Assembly: GCA_945910395.1 (NCBI GenBank)
Contig: CAMDYX010000001.1
Coordinates: 241,669-305,668, forward strand
DNA length: 64,000 nucleotides
Source: an uncultured Agathobacter sp.
Lineage (GTDB): Bacteria > Bacillota > Clostridia > Lachnospirales > Lachnospiraceae
Reading direction: 5' to 3'
Every line of letters starts with the position of its first letter. Positions within the stretch are counted from its first letter, which is position 1. The translations under genes and the position numbers were made by a program. This document shows, one piece after another, positions 1 to 9,390 of this stretch. A model generated the notes under the pieces. That model did no database searches, was not told the origin of the DNA, and saw only the letters and a program-made list of their open reading frames with translations.

Positions 1-460
1 TTTTCAATGATTCCGATATTACAATCAGCTTTTTCATATACTTCGACTGCAAGGTCTTGCGCAGGGAATAGTGACGCGGCTCGGTACTCGTATGAAGCTC
101 CAGAATGTATGGAAATCCCAGCATGGATGCAACTCTTGCAGCCATAATTTTCCTTGTCATGATTACGTCCGGTCTTCGCATAATGGCATAGAGCACCGCC
201 AATACCGTATAACATATCTCGCGCAAGCCTTTTACATCTTTTCGAATCAGACGTATTCTTTTTACAGGAAACCTCTTGCTTACGCCATAGAATTCAAAGA
301 TATCGGTATTCCTGTGGAGTTCTCTGTTAAAATGATTGGGAATCACAAGCGTAACATTCGTTCCTGTCTTTTGAAATGCCTCGCACATTTTCATGACATG
401 CACACTACTAGCACTATTCGACGGAATGTCCGCATTGGATACATAGACAATTTTTTTCAT
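1..460 (-). CDS. GT4-like glycosyltransferase, N-terminal part (runs off window)
   Basis: The ATG at 460 lies 5 bases after the stop of the gene before it, and the frame stays open to the window edge (153 codons visible). The start MKKIVYVSNADIPSNSAS, then SVHVMKMCEAF and a Rossmann-like alternation, is typical of the acceptor-binding N-terminal domain of GT-B glycosyltransferases (GT4 family). LELHTSTEPRHYSLRK near residue 125 fits the interdomain side of that domain. The C-terminal nucleotide-sugar domain lies outside the window, so the donor sugar cannot be judged. It is the most distal visible gene of the glycan locus. Family level is likely; specificity is unknown. Confidence 0.8.
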   Translation of the reverse strand, partial: MKKIVYVSNADIPSNSASSVHVMKMCEAFQKTGTNVTLVIPNHFNRELHRNTDIFEFYGVSKRFPVKRIRLIRKDVKGLREICYTVLAVLYAIMRRPDVIMTRKIMAARVASMLGFPYILELHTSTEPRHYSLRKTLQSKYMKKLIVISESLK

Positions 461-465
461 AACTG

Positions 466-1350
466 TTACAGCCATAGCCTTCCGTAATTTGCTTTCATAT
501 ACCGAATTGCTTCCTTTCCGACTCGCCTGGGCGCAGTTTGTTTCTTATCCCTTTGATAGCGCATCAGGCCCTTCCAGGGTGCCGATATACTCCTGCTTAA
601 TATCATGATTTTACCGAACAAAAGTGTTCCTATGACCAGCCGATACGGTATTCCCAAATAGCGGTAGGATGTCAGCATGCGGTTCCGGTATGCCATGATC
701 CATTTTTCCCGGTTGGTTACTCTTGCTGTCTTTACCTGTTTATGCAGCACCCGTACTGTGGGGTAATATAGGATCTCATATCCGGTGTCAATGATGCGGA
801 AGCTTAAGTCTAATTCCTCAACCCCATAAAAATAATCCTTCGGATAATCTCCGCATTTCTCAAATACGGTCTTTAAGATTGCATGTCCTGCACCGATATA
901 CGAGGAGGTAAGTCTTTCTTCATCAAGATTCAAATGCTTGTTCGTAAATGGAATCTCCTCCGAGCGCATTTCTCCGGTATAGAAATTAATAATCCGAAAT
1001 GCCAGCGCCCCCAGCTTTTCATTCTCTGAAAATACCTGTCTGATTTTTGAAAAGCATCCCTGGTTTTCAAATACCGCATCATCATCCAGAAAGACCAGAA
1101 TATCGCCGGTTGCTTTCTCTATAGCATAATTTCTTCCCCCGGCAACTCCAAGATTGCTATCTAAAGAATAGAACTTTACTTTTTCCTCCTGCTGTTCCAA
1201 AAAGATACCGTATTCCTTTGTTCCATCCATGGAGCAATTATCTACCAGAATCAATTCATCAAAGGCGTCTTTCTCTTCCAAAAGAGAATCGATGGTTTCC
1301 TTTAATTCCTGTATTCGTTTGTAGGTAATGATAACTACGCTAATTGTCAT
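466..1350 (-). CDS. GT2 family glycosyltransferase (rhamnosyltransferase-like)
   Basis: This 294-residue protein has the GT-A architecture of GT2 inverting transferases. It shows SVVIITYKR at residues 4-12, LVDNCS at 35-40, GGRN at 71-74 and the metal-binding FLDDDA at 87-92. An acidic EELDLSFRI block follows near residue 180, at the place of the catalytic ED motif. It probably acts at the inner face of the membrane, adding a sugar to the lipid-linked repeat. The layout resembles rhamnosyltransferases, but donor and acceptor are not readable from sequence. The start has a GAGGAAATGAA leader and overlaps the end of the preceding gene by 4 bases, so the two are translationally coupled. Confidence 0.88.
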   Translation of the reverse strand: MTISVVIITYKRIQELKETIDSLLEEKDAFDELILVDNCSMDGTKEYGIFLEQQEEKVKFYSLDSNLGVAGGRNYAIEKATGDILVFLDDDAVFENQGCFSKIRQVFSENEKLGALAFRIINFYTGEMRSEEIPFTNKHLNLDEERLTSSYIGAGHAILKTVFEKCGDYPKDYFYGVEELDLSFRIIDTGYEILYYPTVRVLHKQVKTARVTNREKWIMAYRNRMLTSYRYLGIPYRLVIGTLLFGKIMILSRSISAPWKGLMRYQRDKKQTAPRRVGKEAIRYMKANYGRLWL

Positions 1351-2552
1351 TTCATTTCCTCATACTGTCGGATATTCTTCTCAATCGTAGCTTTGGAAAG
1401 CTCTCCCAGTTCTGAAATTTTCAGATTGTATTCTCTAATCTTCTTTGCCGGCAGATTCCCGGCCAGCGCCTGATCGATACTGTTTAATATTTCTTCTTTG
1501 TCTGTGGAAAGAACATATGCATTTTCAAACAAAAAGGCTCCAACGATTTTCTGATCCCACAGCACCTGAAATACTACATCATCATATAATCCCGCTTCTA
1601 ACAGGCAGGTGGTCTTTCCGCCGATAACGACATAATTTCCTTCCAGATCCTCCGCCAGCCTGTTATGGGAAAGCTTCATTCCCTGTTCCACAAGGGGCTC
1701 ATAGAAGGCCTTCTTTTCCTTCATATGAGGTCTGTATATAAACTCGATTCCCTTTTCTTTGCAATGCTCATAAATAGCCTTTACAATCCCATAGTAGACC
1801 TCCGGTGTATCCGAATCATGGGTCTCACCATCTCCGATCCAGATCACGGACTTTTTCTTCTCTATATCCAGCCGTTCCACCTTATATGGATATCCGATCA
1901 CTGTAGAGTTGTCTATGTTCGCAATTCCGAAATCTACAATGGTGTCCATATTCTTCTGGCTCCAATACCAATAAAAATCGGAATAATCCTTGGCATGCTC
2001 CTGATAAAATCTGCTTGCGTCCGGATCCTGTGTCAGATTTAAAAGAGATGTATGCTCATAATGTGCAACCGGAATCTGCTTTCTTTTGGCAGCAAGGCAA
2101 ACCGCTCTTTGAATCACCGGATAGAGATCCGTCACGATGACAAATTTGACATGCAGCCTTTCAAACATCGCTTCCAGCTCCCCGATTTCCTTTTCGATGA
2201 GGGCATAATCATCCTCTTGATATCCTTCCGCCAATCTGCGATACCATGTTCGATACGTTATGGAATGAATCCCCTTTTTCCAGGCCTCCTTCACTCCTAT
2301 ACTTGCAAAAGAGCCGATTCCCACAACGTTATAATACCTTGCCAGCTGCTGCACATAGTAGCCCAACCGATCTCCATATACTGCAATGGTATCCTTTTTC
2401 CTGTCAAAGCCAATCGGCATGATCAAGCGGTTTATCCGGTATATGAGAAGGTCCTTTGCCGTCAATGGCCTCGTTCTCTTTTCAAGGCTTTTGCAAATGA
2501 ATTCCTTTATATTCTCTTTTTCCTTTCGTATGAACAGATCCTGTAATTCCAT
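1347..2552 (-). CDS. unrecognised glycan-locus protein, GT-B-like
   Basis: I do not recognise this 401-residue protein as a named family. It lacks a signal peptide and membrane segments. A second half starting near VIWIGDGETHDSD, followed by a block with YRPHMKEKKAF and later GGKTTCLLEAGLY, resembles the nucleotide-binding half of GT-B transferases such as CDP-glycerol or polysialic acid transferases. There, an RPHP-like and an S/T-x-E-A block contact the donor. The start is supported by GGAG eight bases upstream. It sits between GT2 and GT4 genes with a 4-base overlap downstream, so a transferase role in the same glycan is plausible but inferred from fold-like features and context only. Confidence 0.6.
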   Translation of the reverse strand: MELQDLFIRKEKENIKEFICKSLEKRTRPLTAKDLLIYRINRLIMPIGFDRKKDTIAVYGDRLGYYVQQLARYYNVVGIGSFASIGVKEAWKKGIHSITYRTWYRRLAEGYQEDDYALIEKEIGELEAMFERLHVKFVIVTDLYPVIQRAVCLAAKRKQIPVAHYEHTSLLNLTQDPDASRFYQEHAKDYSDFYWYWSQKNMDTIVDFGIANIDNSTVIGYPYKVERLDIEKKKSVIWIGDGETHDSDTPEVYYGIVKAIYEHCKEKGIEFIYRPHMKEKKAFYEPLVEQGMKLSHNRLAEDLEGNYVVIGGKTTCLLEAGLYDDVVFQVLWDQKIVGAFLFENAYVLSTDKEEILNSIDQALAGNLPAKKIREYNLKISELGELSKATIEKNIRQYEEMK

Positions 2553-2565
2553 TCCCTATACTCCT

Positions 2566-3687
2566 CTAGCCAAGCAGACCTTCCAGTGCAGCTTCTAATC
2601 GCTTTCCGTGAATATCCATTGTATAATTCAAGGATTTTCTGTATGCTCTTTCTATTTTATTCTGACCATTTCTCGATAAAACAGCTTCTATCTTTTTTGC
2701 CATGTCAACCGGATCACCCACTTCACAGAGCTCTCCGCCTTCCCCGTAGTCTAAGAATTCCTCCTGTCCGCTTGGACATCTCGTTGACACGATAGGCGCT
2801 TTCACATAGGCGGCCTCTAAAAGTACGTGTCCTGCATCCTCCCAAAGGGAGCTTAAGACAAATGCATCCGCCCTCTTCATGTAGCAATATGGATTTTTTA
2901 CAAAGCCTTTTAATTCTACTCTGTCAGACAGCTGTAATTCCGATATTCTGTGGCTTAGCTTTTCTTTGTCCTCTCCGTCTCCTAAGATGACCAGCTTTCC
3001 CTTATAATCCTTAAGTCGGGAAAAAGCCTCTATCAAGGTTGTGAAATCCTTTTGCCTCGTAAGCCGCCCTACTCCAAGAATAAAGCCCTCCGGATAGGTC
3101 TGCTCCAGTTCCTCCTGTGCCATTCGGTGGATTTCCCCGTCAATGACCGGATTATCGATACGTACAATCTTGTTCTCCGAGAAACCCAGCTTGTCGTGGA
3201 TCTCCTTCTGTGTCTCATCCGATAAGGTAACGAGCAGATCGGAATCGGAATACTGCAGCTTCCATAGAAGCCTTCGAAGGGCATGTAGCCTTGGTCTTCC
3301 CTGAATGCTGTTGACAATGATTGGCTTATAGGAGCTGCTCCTTCTTGCCAGAAGGGGCAGATAGCCAAGCAGACTTGCGATTACGATATCCGGCTTTTCC
3401 TCGTTCCAGTTTCTTTTTAATTTTCCAAATGATGCGACAGACAGACGTATCATAGAAATTCGAAAGCCGATTCCTTTACTTGGCAGACTTTTCCATTTCT
3501 TTGAAAGGCCAAAATCCACCACTTCTATGCCGTATTGCTGCAAAAGGTCTTCATAGCCTTCCCACTCATGAAACAGCTTATAAAGCTTTACCTCATGTCC
3601 TCTTTTTTTTAATGCCGCAGCACTATTGATTGTGGCCTTTATCGTGCCAACATTTCCCATATACGGGGTCCAATAATATACTTTCAT
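2566..3687 (-). CDS. GT4 family glycosyltransferase
   Basis: About 373 residues with both GT-B halves: MKVYYWTPYMGNVG at the N-terminus and GVGRLTRQKDFTTLIEAF opening the C-terminal nucleotide-sugar domain. EDAGHVLLEAA sits at the position of the E-x7-E donor-contact motif, and the phosphate-binding RCPSG block follows. I chose the ATG at 3687 because AGGGTGAGC lies directly before it; a GTG two codons earlier has no room for a ribosome site. It is paralogous to the next two GT4 genes upstream (same RCPSG/CLTG and GEGGL blocks), pointing to local duplication. The sugar transferred is unknown. Confidence 0.88.
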   Translation of the reverse strand: MKVYYWTPYMGNVGTIKATINSAAALKKRGHEVKLYKLFHEWEGYEDLLQQYGIEVVDFGLSKKWKSLPSKGIGFRISMIRLSVASFGKLKRNWNEEKPDIVIASLLGYLPLLARRSSSYKPIIVNSIQGRPRLHALRRLLWKLQYSDSDLLVTLSDETQKEIHDKLGFSENKIVRIDNPVIDGEIHRMAQEELEQTYPEGFILGVGRLTRQKDFTTLIEAFSRLKDYKGKLVILGDGEDKEKLSHRISELQLSDRVELKGFVKNPYCYMKRADAFVLSSLWEDAGHVLLEAAYVKAPIVSTRCPSGQEEFLDYGEGGELCEVGDPVDMAKKIEAVLSRNGQNKIERAYRKSLNYTMDIHGKRLEAALEGLLG

Positions 3688-3702
3688 GCTCACCCTATAT
3701 TC

Positions 3703-4869
3703 TTACTCATTTATTAATTCCAGATACTTCTCTCCTGCTTCCTGAGGCGTAAAGCGGTGCAATGCCTCCATCGCCCTTCTCTGCTTTTCCTGCATCGCGC
3801 CATCGTCCTTTAAAGCCTCTTTTATTGCCATAGCAAGACCTTCTGTATCTCCCACATCAACCAGCAATCCCCCCTGCCCATCTAGCAGGATTTCACTTGG
3901 TCCGCTTGGACATCGTGTTGCCACACATCCGGTTCCAACGGCAAGGGCTTCGATGAGTGTATTGGGCAGTCCCTCAAAAAAGGAGGATAATACAAAGACA
4001 TCTGCCTTGCTCACATACTTATAGGGATTCTCATCATATCCGGGCATCCATACCTTATCTTTTATTCCAAGAGACTCTGCCAGTTCTTCCAGGGAAGCTC
4101 TCTCTTCCCCTTCTCCAATGATCACAAGACGGGCATCCAGTTCCTTTTGAATCCTTGAGAAAGCCTTTATCAATATATCAAAGCCCTTCTCTTTCGAAAG
4201 ACGTCCAACACTAATTACAACAGGATTTTTACAATCCTTTTTCAGCCATTCCTGGTTTACTTCCTGTTCTGCTAGCTTTTGCAGATCCCCGGTCAGCGTA
4301 GGATTATAAATATATCTGCATGGGCTTCCGGTAATACGTTCAATTTCTTCTGCAGTTTCCCTTGAATTTGCTACTACGGCATCTGCCTTTTTATACAGAA
4401 GACGCATAAGTCTTAGGATGATCTTCCCCTTTTTTCCTTTCCCGGAATACTGAAACTCAGCCGGGTGAAGTCGTTCGGACAGTATGAGTTTAAAATTCTT
4501 GCACTTTCCGTTCCTGCAATCCATTGGAGTTGCCAAAACTGTGCAAAGATTGGCAAAATTCTGGCAGGATATAAGGACAAACCTCTTTCCCTGCTTTTTC
4601 GCCTCCTGTATCTGTGATTTTATATAAGCCTTCAGCTGTGGAATTGCAAAAAAAGTGCGGGTGGCCTTTAGCTGTACTTTTGATATTCCGATCTCGTCCA
4701 TTTCTTTCACAAAATGCTCCGTATATCCAAGTGATACAAATTCAACGGAATATCCGTGTTCTATAAAATATTTTGCCAATCTGATATTTGTTTTTTCTAC
4801 TCCGCCAAATCGAAAGTATGGATGGAAAAATGCCACCTTAAAAATTGCTGATGTTCTTAAGGAATTCAT
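3703..4869 (-). CDS. GT4 family glycosyltransferase
   Basis: GT-B retaining glycosyltransferase of about 388 residues. FHPYFRFGGVEKTN near the start is the glycine-rich acceptor-domain loop. VISVGRLSKEKGFDIL opens the second domain, and EGLPNTLIEAL carries the E-x7-E motif, followed by RCPSGPSEILLDG. The frame is open to 4896; I prefer ATG 4869, which follows an AAGGGGGA block. A GTG at 4836, one base after the stop of the upstream gene, is another possible start and would put VAFFHPY at the very N-terminus. It is a close paralogue of the neighbouring GT4 genes at 2566 and 5787. Confidence 0.86.
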   Translation of the reverse strand: MNSLRTSAIFKVAFFHPYFRFGGVEKTNIRLAKYFIEHGYSVEFVSLGYTEHFVKEMDEIGISKVQLKATRTFFAIPQLKAYIKSQIQEAKKQGKRFVLISCQNFANLCTVLATPMDCRNGKCKNFKLILSERLHPAEFQYSGKGKKGKIILRLMRLLYKKADAVVANSRETAEEIERITGSPCRYIYNPTLTGDLQKLAEQEVNQEWLKKDCKNPVVISVGRLSKEKGFDILIKAFSRIQKELDARLVIIGEGEERASLEELAESLGIKDKVWMPGYDENPYKYVSKADVFVLSSFFEGLPNTLIEALAVGTGCVATRCPSGPSEILLDGQGGLLVDVGDTEGLAMAIKEALKDDGAMQEKQRRAMEALHRFTPQEAGEKYLELINE

Positions 4870-5797
4870 TGCCTGAAAATTCCCCCTTATACCCATAATC
4901 TACCGGCTCCGTGTCTAACACATCCTCCCAGGGAATCTCGGAAACCTCTGAAAAATACGTTACATTCCCTGACTTTTCACAGCACGGCATTTTTTTTACA
5001 TTTACGTTATCCGTCAAAAGCTTTTTGCCCAGTATGATTGCCTCCTGAACCCGAAGGGAACAGGACTTCACACGTTCAATCTGCAGTTCTAACACGCACT
5101 TCGAGCTTCGGACAAGGGAAAGAGCTTCTTCATAGGGAATAAGCCGGTCTATATAATGAATGGAGCCTACACAATTCTTATCATGGTCCGTCAGCAGGTA
5201 GAAGGCTGTTTTGATGCCCTGGGCGTCACATGCCCTTGCAATTTCCTCCAGCTTTTCCTGCCGTCCTCTGTCTTTTCCTATAAAGCAGATATCGTAGAGA
5301 ATCTCACTTTCCTTTTGTTCGGTGTCCGGATACAGGTTTGGCCAGAATTCCAAATTGTTTTTCTCTGCGCAAATCGGGTCAAACACCCCAATACGATCCA
5401 TAATGGGTCTTAAAACAGCAAGATTCTTTTCCGTAATATTCTTTGCGTCCGTAAAATAGAATACATGCTTGGAATCCGGCAGTTCCTCCTTCACAATCGA
5501 AACAAACCCTCTTTCGATCTCATGCATATAGTGACTGAACCATATAAAACAGATTGGTTTTTCCGTTTCAAATTCAATTCTTTGGATTGCCTTGTGAAAC
5601 CATATATTCTTGAAGGGAAGCCTGACGATTCGATTCACTTTTTTACTAAAATGTATTCTGTACAGTTTTTTTTCAATAGGATTTAGAAGTTCTGAGAAAT
5701 CTTCAAAAAATTGTACATCTTTTCTTTGCAGCAGATCCTTGTACATAAACTTATACCAGTCAAAGGTTGTTGCAAAAAATACAAAATTATAATTCAT
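4838..5797 (-). CDS. unrecognised glycan-locus protein, possible GT-B fold
   Basis: Not a family I can name. Read from the ATG at 5797 it has 319 residues, with no membrane segment. The second half (YDICFIGKDRGRQEKLEEI, then SLRVQEAIILGKKLLTDN) resembles the C-terminal donor domain of CgeB-like and related GT-B proteins. In those, a conserved R/E pair precedes a helix ending in a glycine. The frame is open to 5833, but GGAGCAGGG just before ATG 5797 makes that the likely start. It overlaps the upstream GT4 stop by 11 bases, so translation is probably coupled. A transferase or a transferase partner is the best guess, by context. Confidence 0.55.
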   Translation of the reverse strand: MNYNFVFFATTFDWYKFMYKDLLQRKDVQFFEDFSELLNPIEKKLYRIHFSKKVNRIVRLPFKNIWFHKAIQRIEFETEKPICFIWFSHYMHEIERGFVSIVKEELPDSKHVFYFTDAKNITEKNLAVLRPIMDRIGVFDPICAEKNNLEFWPNLYPDTEQKESEILYDICFIGKDRGRQEKLEEIARACDAQGIKTAFYLLTDHDKNCVGSIHYIDRLIPYEEALSLVRSSKCVLELQIERVKSCSLRVQEAIILGKKLLTDNVNVKKMPCCEKSGNVTYFSEVSEIPWEDVLDTEPVDYGYKGEFSGNEFLKNISNF

Positions 5798-6929
5798 CCG
5801 ATCCCTGCTCCAATAATTTGATATACTGCTCAATGGTCTTTTCCATCGTAAAACGATCTATGTTCTGCTGTGCTATATGAAGCTTTTCTTCCATCAATTT
5901 GGTATTGTCCAGATATTGATCCATACATGACGCCAGAGCACTGCTGTCGCCAACCGGATAAAGCAGTCCACCCTCTCCGTCTAACAGGACTTCCCGGGGC
6001 CCGGTTAAACAATCTGAGGATATACATGCAAGCCCTGATGCAGCTGCTTCAATCAGGGAATTCGGACAGCCTTCATAACGTGAAGATAATATATATATTG
6101 TACCATATTTCAGATATTTGTACACATTTGCACAATACCCAAGCAGACGCACCCGATCACTTATTCCCAGTTTTTTGATCAGTTCTTCTATATGGGATCT
6201 TTCTGCACCTTCTCCGATAATCCATAGCTTTGTATCCTTATGCCTGCTTTTTGCAAAGCCGGTAAGCATTGTGTCGTAATCCTTTTGTTTTGTCAGTCTG
6301 CCTACTGCAACCAAAAGACGGCCTTCATATTGCGCTGCCTCGTCCAAAAACTCCGGTTCGATAGGTTCTTCCTTTTTTTCCCGTAGTTCTTCAAAATCAA
6401 TGGGATTATATATGGTTACTACACTTCTTTTCACTTTTTTTTCGAAATCCTCTGCCAGCTTCTTTGAGTTTGCAATAATGACATCTGCCTTCTTATAGGT
6501 AAATGGCTTTAGCCATTCTGCCAGCCTACGTGTGAAACTGCGCTCATGTCTGACTGCGGATGGATGATTGGAAAGCCGGCAGATTACCGGCACCCTTGCC
6601 TTTTTACATTCTCCGATTGCAACGGAGGCAGACTGGAAGGCAATGAGAACTGTTTCCTTTGGGTCGACTTTTTTCAGATATTCCCGCAAGGCTTTTTTCA
6701 TAAAATAGGCATCCGTCAGGCGGGGATTTATGTGTGAAATGGTTTTCCGGTCAAATCTTTCCATTTTCACTTTTGGGTTAAATGCCTGTTTTTTTTCTTC
6801 TATAATACGGCAATAAAGCACAGAGACCAAGTAGTCCTGTGCTGCCAGTTTGTTTGCCACTATAATTGCATTTTTCTCTACCCCGCCACTTTCAATGGAG
6901 GGTATAAAAATCAGTATATGTTTTTTCAT
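5787..6929 (-). CDS. GT4 family glycosyltransferase
   Basis: 380 residues with IPSIESGGVEKN in the first domain, LVAVGRLTKQKDYDTML opening the second domain, and EGCPNSLIEAA as the E-x7-E donor motif. CLTGPREVLLDGEGGLL closes the nucleotide-binding region. GAGGTAAT precedes the ATG. It is the third of three related GT4 genes within 4.4 kb (2566, 3703, 5787), with the unrecognised 4838 gene between. Each probably adds one residue of the oligosaccharide at the cytoplasmic membrane face. Specificity cannot be read. Confidence 0.88.
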   Translation of the reverse strand: MKKHILIFIPSIESGGVEKNAIIVANKLAAQDYLVSVLYCRIIEEKKQAFNPKVKMERFDRKTISHINPRLTDAYFMKKALREYLKKVDPKETVLIAFQSASVAIGECKKARVPVICRLSNHPSAVRHERSFTRRLAEWLKPFTYKKADVIIANSKKLAEDFEKKVKRSVVTIYNPIDFEELREKKEEPIEPEFLDEAAQYEGRLLVAVGRLTKQKDYDTMLTGFAKSRHKDTKLWIIGEGAERSHIEELIKKLGISDRVRLLGYCANVYKYLKYGTIYILSSRYEGCPNSLIEAAASGLACISSDCLTGPREVLLDGEGGLLYPVGDSSALASCMDQYLDNTKLMEEKLHIAQQNIDRFTMEKTIEQYIKLLEQGSDEL

Positions 6930-6930
6930 A

Positions 6931-7680
6931 TTACCTCATTTTCTTTGCCGCCTGTGTTAGATGCCCAAATAGATACAGGATACTCTTTATTATCGGCAAA
7001 TGCTGTTCATTTCGGTAGATATTCCATGTCCACCTTATTGTTCTAAGCTTATTTCCACTTAGGGAATTTCGATTCACGCGATAATGCCCCAATACCTCGT
7101 CAATTCCGTATGCTTCCTTTACCTTTTTTAGTATCTTAAGCCAGGTTGCATAGTCTTCATGCCCGATATTCGGCATTGAAAAATCTCCCGCTTTTTCTCT
7201 ATCAATCAGCACCGTCAGACAGGGAATCACATTCCCCCACAATAGCTTCTCATATGTAATGTACTCCGGAACATGGCGTATTTTCTGAAGAGGCTTCCCA
7301 TCGTCATCTATCACATCGCATCCTGCAAACACAAAGGCCGCATTTTTTTCCTGCATCAGCTTTATCTGTTTTTCCAGTTTTTGCGGCTCCCATAAATCAT
7401 CACTGTCCAAAAAGGCAAGGTACTGTCCTCTGGCAAGCTTCATTGCCTCATTCCGGCTTTTGGCAGCCCCCATGTTTTTCTCATTTCTATGATAGCGAAT
7501 TCTGGAATCTTCGGTTGTATATGCCCGAACAAGGGATGAACCTGCATCTGTAGAACAATCATCTACAACAATCATCTCCCAGTTTTCATAGGTCTGACTC
7601 CGTACTGATTCAATGGTTTTTGAAATATACTTTTGCGCCTGATAAAGTGGCGTAATAATTGATACTAGTCCCTGCTCCAC
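6931..7680 (-). CDS. GT2 family glycosyltransferase
   Basis: A short (249-residue) GT-A transferase: VSIITPLYQAQKYI at the N-terminus, MIVVDDCSTDAG around residue 36, and AFLDSDDLWEPQKL as the DxD metal site. GHEDYATWLKIL follows with the catalytic acid. The start is a GTG at 7680 with GAGGT seven bases upstream. It overlaps the polymerase gene before it by 16 bases. Without membrane segments it is a cytosolic or peripheral enzyme. Donor and linkage are unknown. Confidence 0.88.
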   Translation of the reverse strand: MEQGLVSIITPLYQAQKYISKTIESVRSQTYENWEMIVVDDCSTDAGSSLVRAYTTEDSRIRYHRNEKNMGAAKSRNEAMKLARGQYLAFLDSDDLWEPQKLEKQIKLMQEKNAAFVFAGCDVIDDDGKPLQKIRHVPEYITYEKLLWGNVIPCLTVLIDREKAGDFSMPNIGHEDYATWLKILKKVKEAYGIDEVLGHYRVNRNSLSGNKLRTIRWTWNIYRNEQHLPIIKSILYLFGHLTQAAKKMR

Positions 7681-9377
7681 GTTTTTACCTCATACATTCC
7701 AAATGCAAATATCGCTCCAAACAGGCCAATGAGACAACCAAAGAGTATTCGATTTTCCTGTTCTCCGGTTCTTAGGACGATATCATTTTCTACGGTTCCC
7801 AAATACTCAGTAAGATCCTGTCCCAAATATTCATAGATCATGATTGTGCATAATCTCTGCTGCTTATAAGAAAAACTAACCTCATATCCATTAAAAGCTT
7901 CTGTTGCCTGTTCTTTACTTACATATCCGAGGGCTTCCTGTTCTGATGGGGCTTTGCCATTCATAATCTTCCAGTAAAGGAAGGCTTCCTGTACTTCCCC
8001 ATATTCTTCCTCCGTCAGCATCTTGATGAGCTCTTCCTTTGAAGAATCTTTGTTTTCCGTAATGATTGGATGATAATCAGGCTTACTGCGAAGCTCGTCT
8101 GCTAGACTTCGAATCCCGCCTGACGCTAATCCAATGATGATAGCAAGTCCAAAGGCTAAGTACCATTTTTTTGCAATACTGCTGCATACCGGCCGATATG
8201 GCATTTCCTCCTGTTTGCCCAGATAACAGCAATATCCCAGATACATACTGATAATCGGACAGGAATATGGGATTGCCGAGAACATGACAAGGAAAAATCC
8301 CATGGTAAACATCATCCGGTATTTTTCCGGATATGCTTTCCAAATCATTTTTGCCAGTATCACCAATATGATTACCGAAACAAATCCTCCTTCCACCAGC
8401 AAAATACCGTTTCCGGAGAAATACCGTTCCCCGCCAAATCCCTGGGGCAATCCAATGTTATTAATAAAACGAATGACCGAATGGCTAATGCCGTCCAAGC
8501 GCTTTATGATACTTCCGTCCTTTAACAGGCTATCCCAGTCTCCGTTTAAGACGAAACGGATAATCTGATACATTCGATATGGCAGCAGCTGTCTGATATA
8601 CGCAGCATATGTAACCAGTCCGCCAATCAGAATCAGTCCAAAATATTTCACAAACGCATATTTTTTCCCAATCAGTATCTCATTGATGGCATATCCGACC
8701 ACATATACCCCTATATAGATCAGTGTAACCGTAGATTGTGCCAGTCCCAAAATCTGAAGCAGCACAAGTCCCATATACAGAAGACGCCCTTTTTGAAAAT
8801 TCCAGACAAACAGCAGCAGGAACAGACAATAATATCCATAGGCCGAAGGCTCCGTGGCAAGGCTTACTACTCCTCTTGTCGCATCTGTTGTCTGCCGCAT
8901 AACAAAGCTGCCTGCAAAATCCGGTGCAATCCACATCTGTACCAGCCCCACAATCAGCCAGATCCAGATTGCAGCTTTGATGATCCGCTCCCACACGCTT
9001 CCTCTTAGCTTTAATGTATAAAAGAAAGCCAGTGGAATGGTAAGGAGAGAAGCAAAGGTCACATACTTTTTTGCAATCGTAAAAAGCCCTAAGCTAAGAG
9101 CGTCCGTTATTGCATATGCGCCTAAAAGGAAAACACATAGTGCTAATTGCAGAATACACTTTGGTGAACTCTTCTCCTTCCGTACAAAGACATAATAGAT
9201 GATTGCACAAACCGAAACAAAAAATGCATAGGGTTGTGAATCGGTTCCCGTGTACCATGCCGGAATCCACATGGTAAATGGAAACAAACAGGTGATATAC
9301 AAAAGCACTTCAAAAATACGGTCTGCAATTTTTATGATATCCAATTTCTTATTTTCTCTGTTGATTGCAGGTTGCAT
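7665..9377 (-). CDS. Wzy-like O-antigen/EPS polymerase with C-terminal extension
   Basis: 570 residues with about ten or more hydrophobic segments, the pattern of O-antigen ligase/polymerase proteins that join lipid-linked repeats outside the membrane. RGVVSLATEPSAYGYY and GFGGERYFSGNGILLVEGG are shared nearly word for word with the 413-residue protein at 19122, so the two are paralogues. This copy differs by a C-terminal addition of about 150 residues: a hydrophilic, probably extracellular block rich in Glu and Lys, then one more membrane span (CLIGLFGAIFAFGMY). The ATG at 9377 follows AGAGGGT. Polymerase is the likeliest role; a ligase that transfers the finished polymer is the alternative. 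Confidence 0.78.
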   Translation of the reverse strand: MQPAINRENKKLDIIKIADRIFEVLLYITCLFPFTMWIPAWYTGTDSQPYAFFVSVCAIIYYVFVRKEKSSPKCILQLALCVFLLGAYAITDALSLGLFTIAKKYVTFASLLTIPLAFFYTLKLRGSVWERIIKAAIWIWLIVGLVQMWIAPDFAGSFVMRQTTDATRGVVSLATEPSAYGYYCLFLLLFVWNFQKGRLLYMGLVLLQILGLAQSTVTLIYIGVYVVGYAINEILIGKKYAFVKYFGLILIGGLVTYAAYIRQLLPYRMYQIIRFVLNGDWDSLLKDGSIIKRLDGISHSVIRFINNIGLPQGFGGERYFSGNGILLVEGGFVSVIILVILAKMIWKAYPEKYRMMFTMGFFLVMFSAIPYSCPIISMYLGYCCYLGKQEEMPYRPVCSSIAKKWYLAFGLAIIIGLASGGIRSLADELRSKPDYHPIITENKDSSKEELIKMLTEEEYGEVQEAFLYWKIMNGKAPSEQEALGYVSKEQATEAFNGYEVSFSYKQQRLCTIMIYEYLGQDLTEYLGTVENDIVLRTGEQENRILFGCLIGLFGAIFAFGMYEVKTWSRD

Positions 9378-9390
9378 TCCTTACCCTCTG

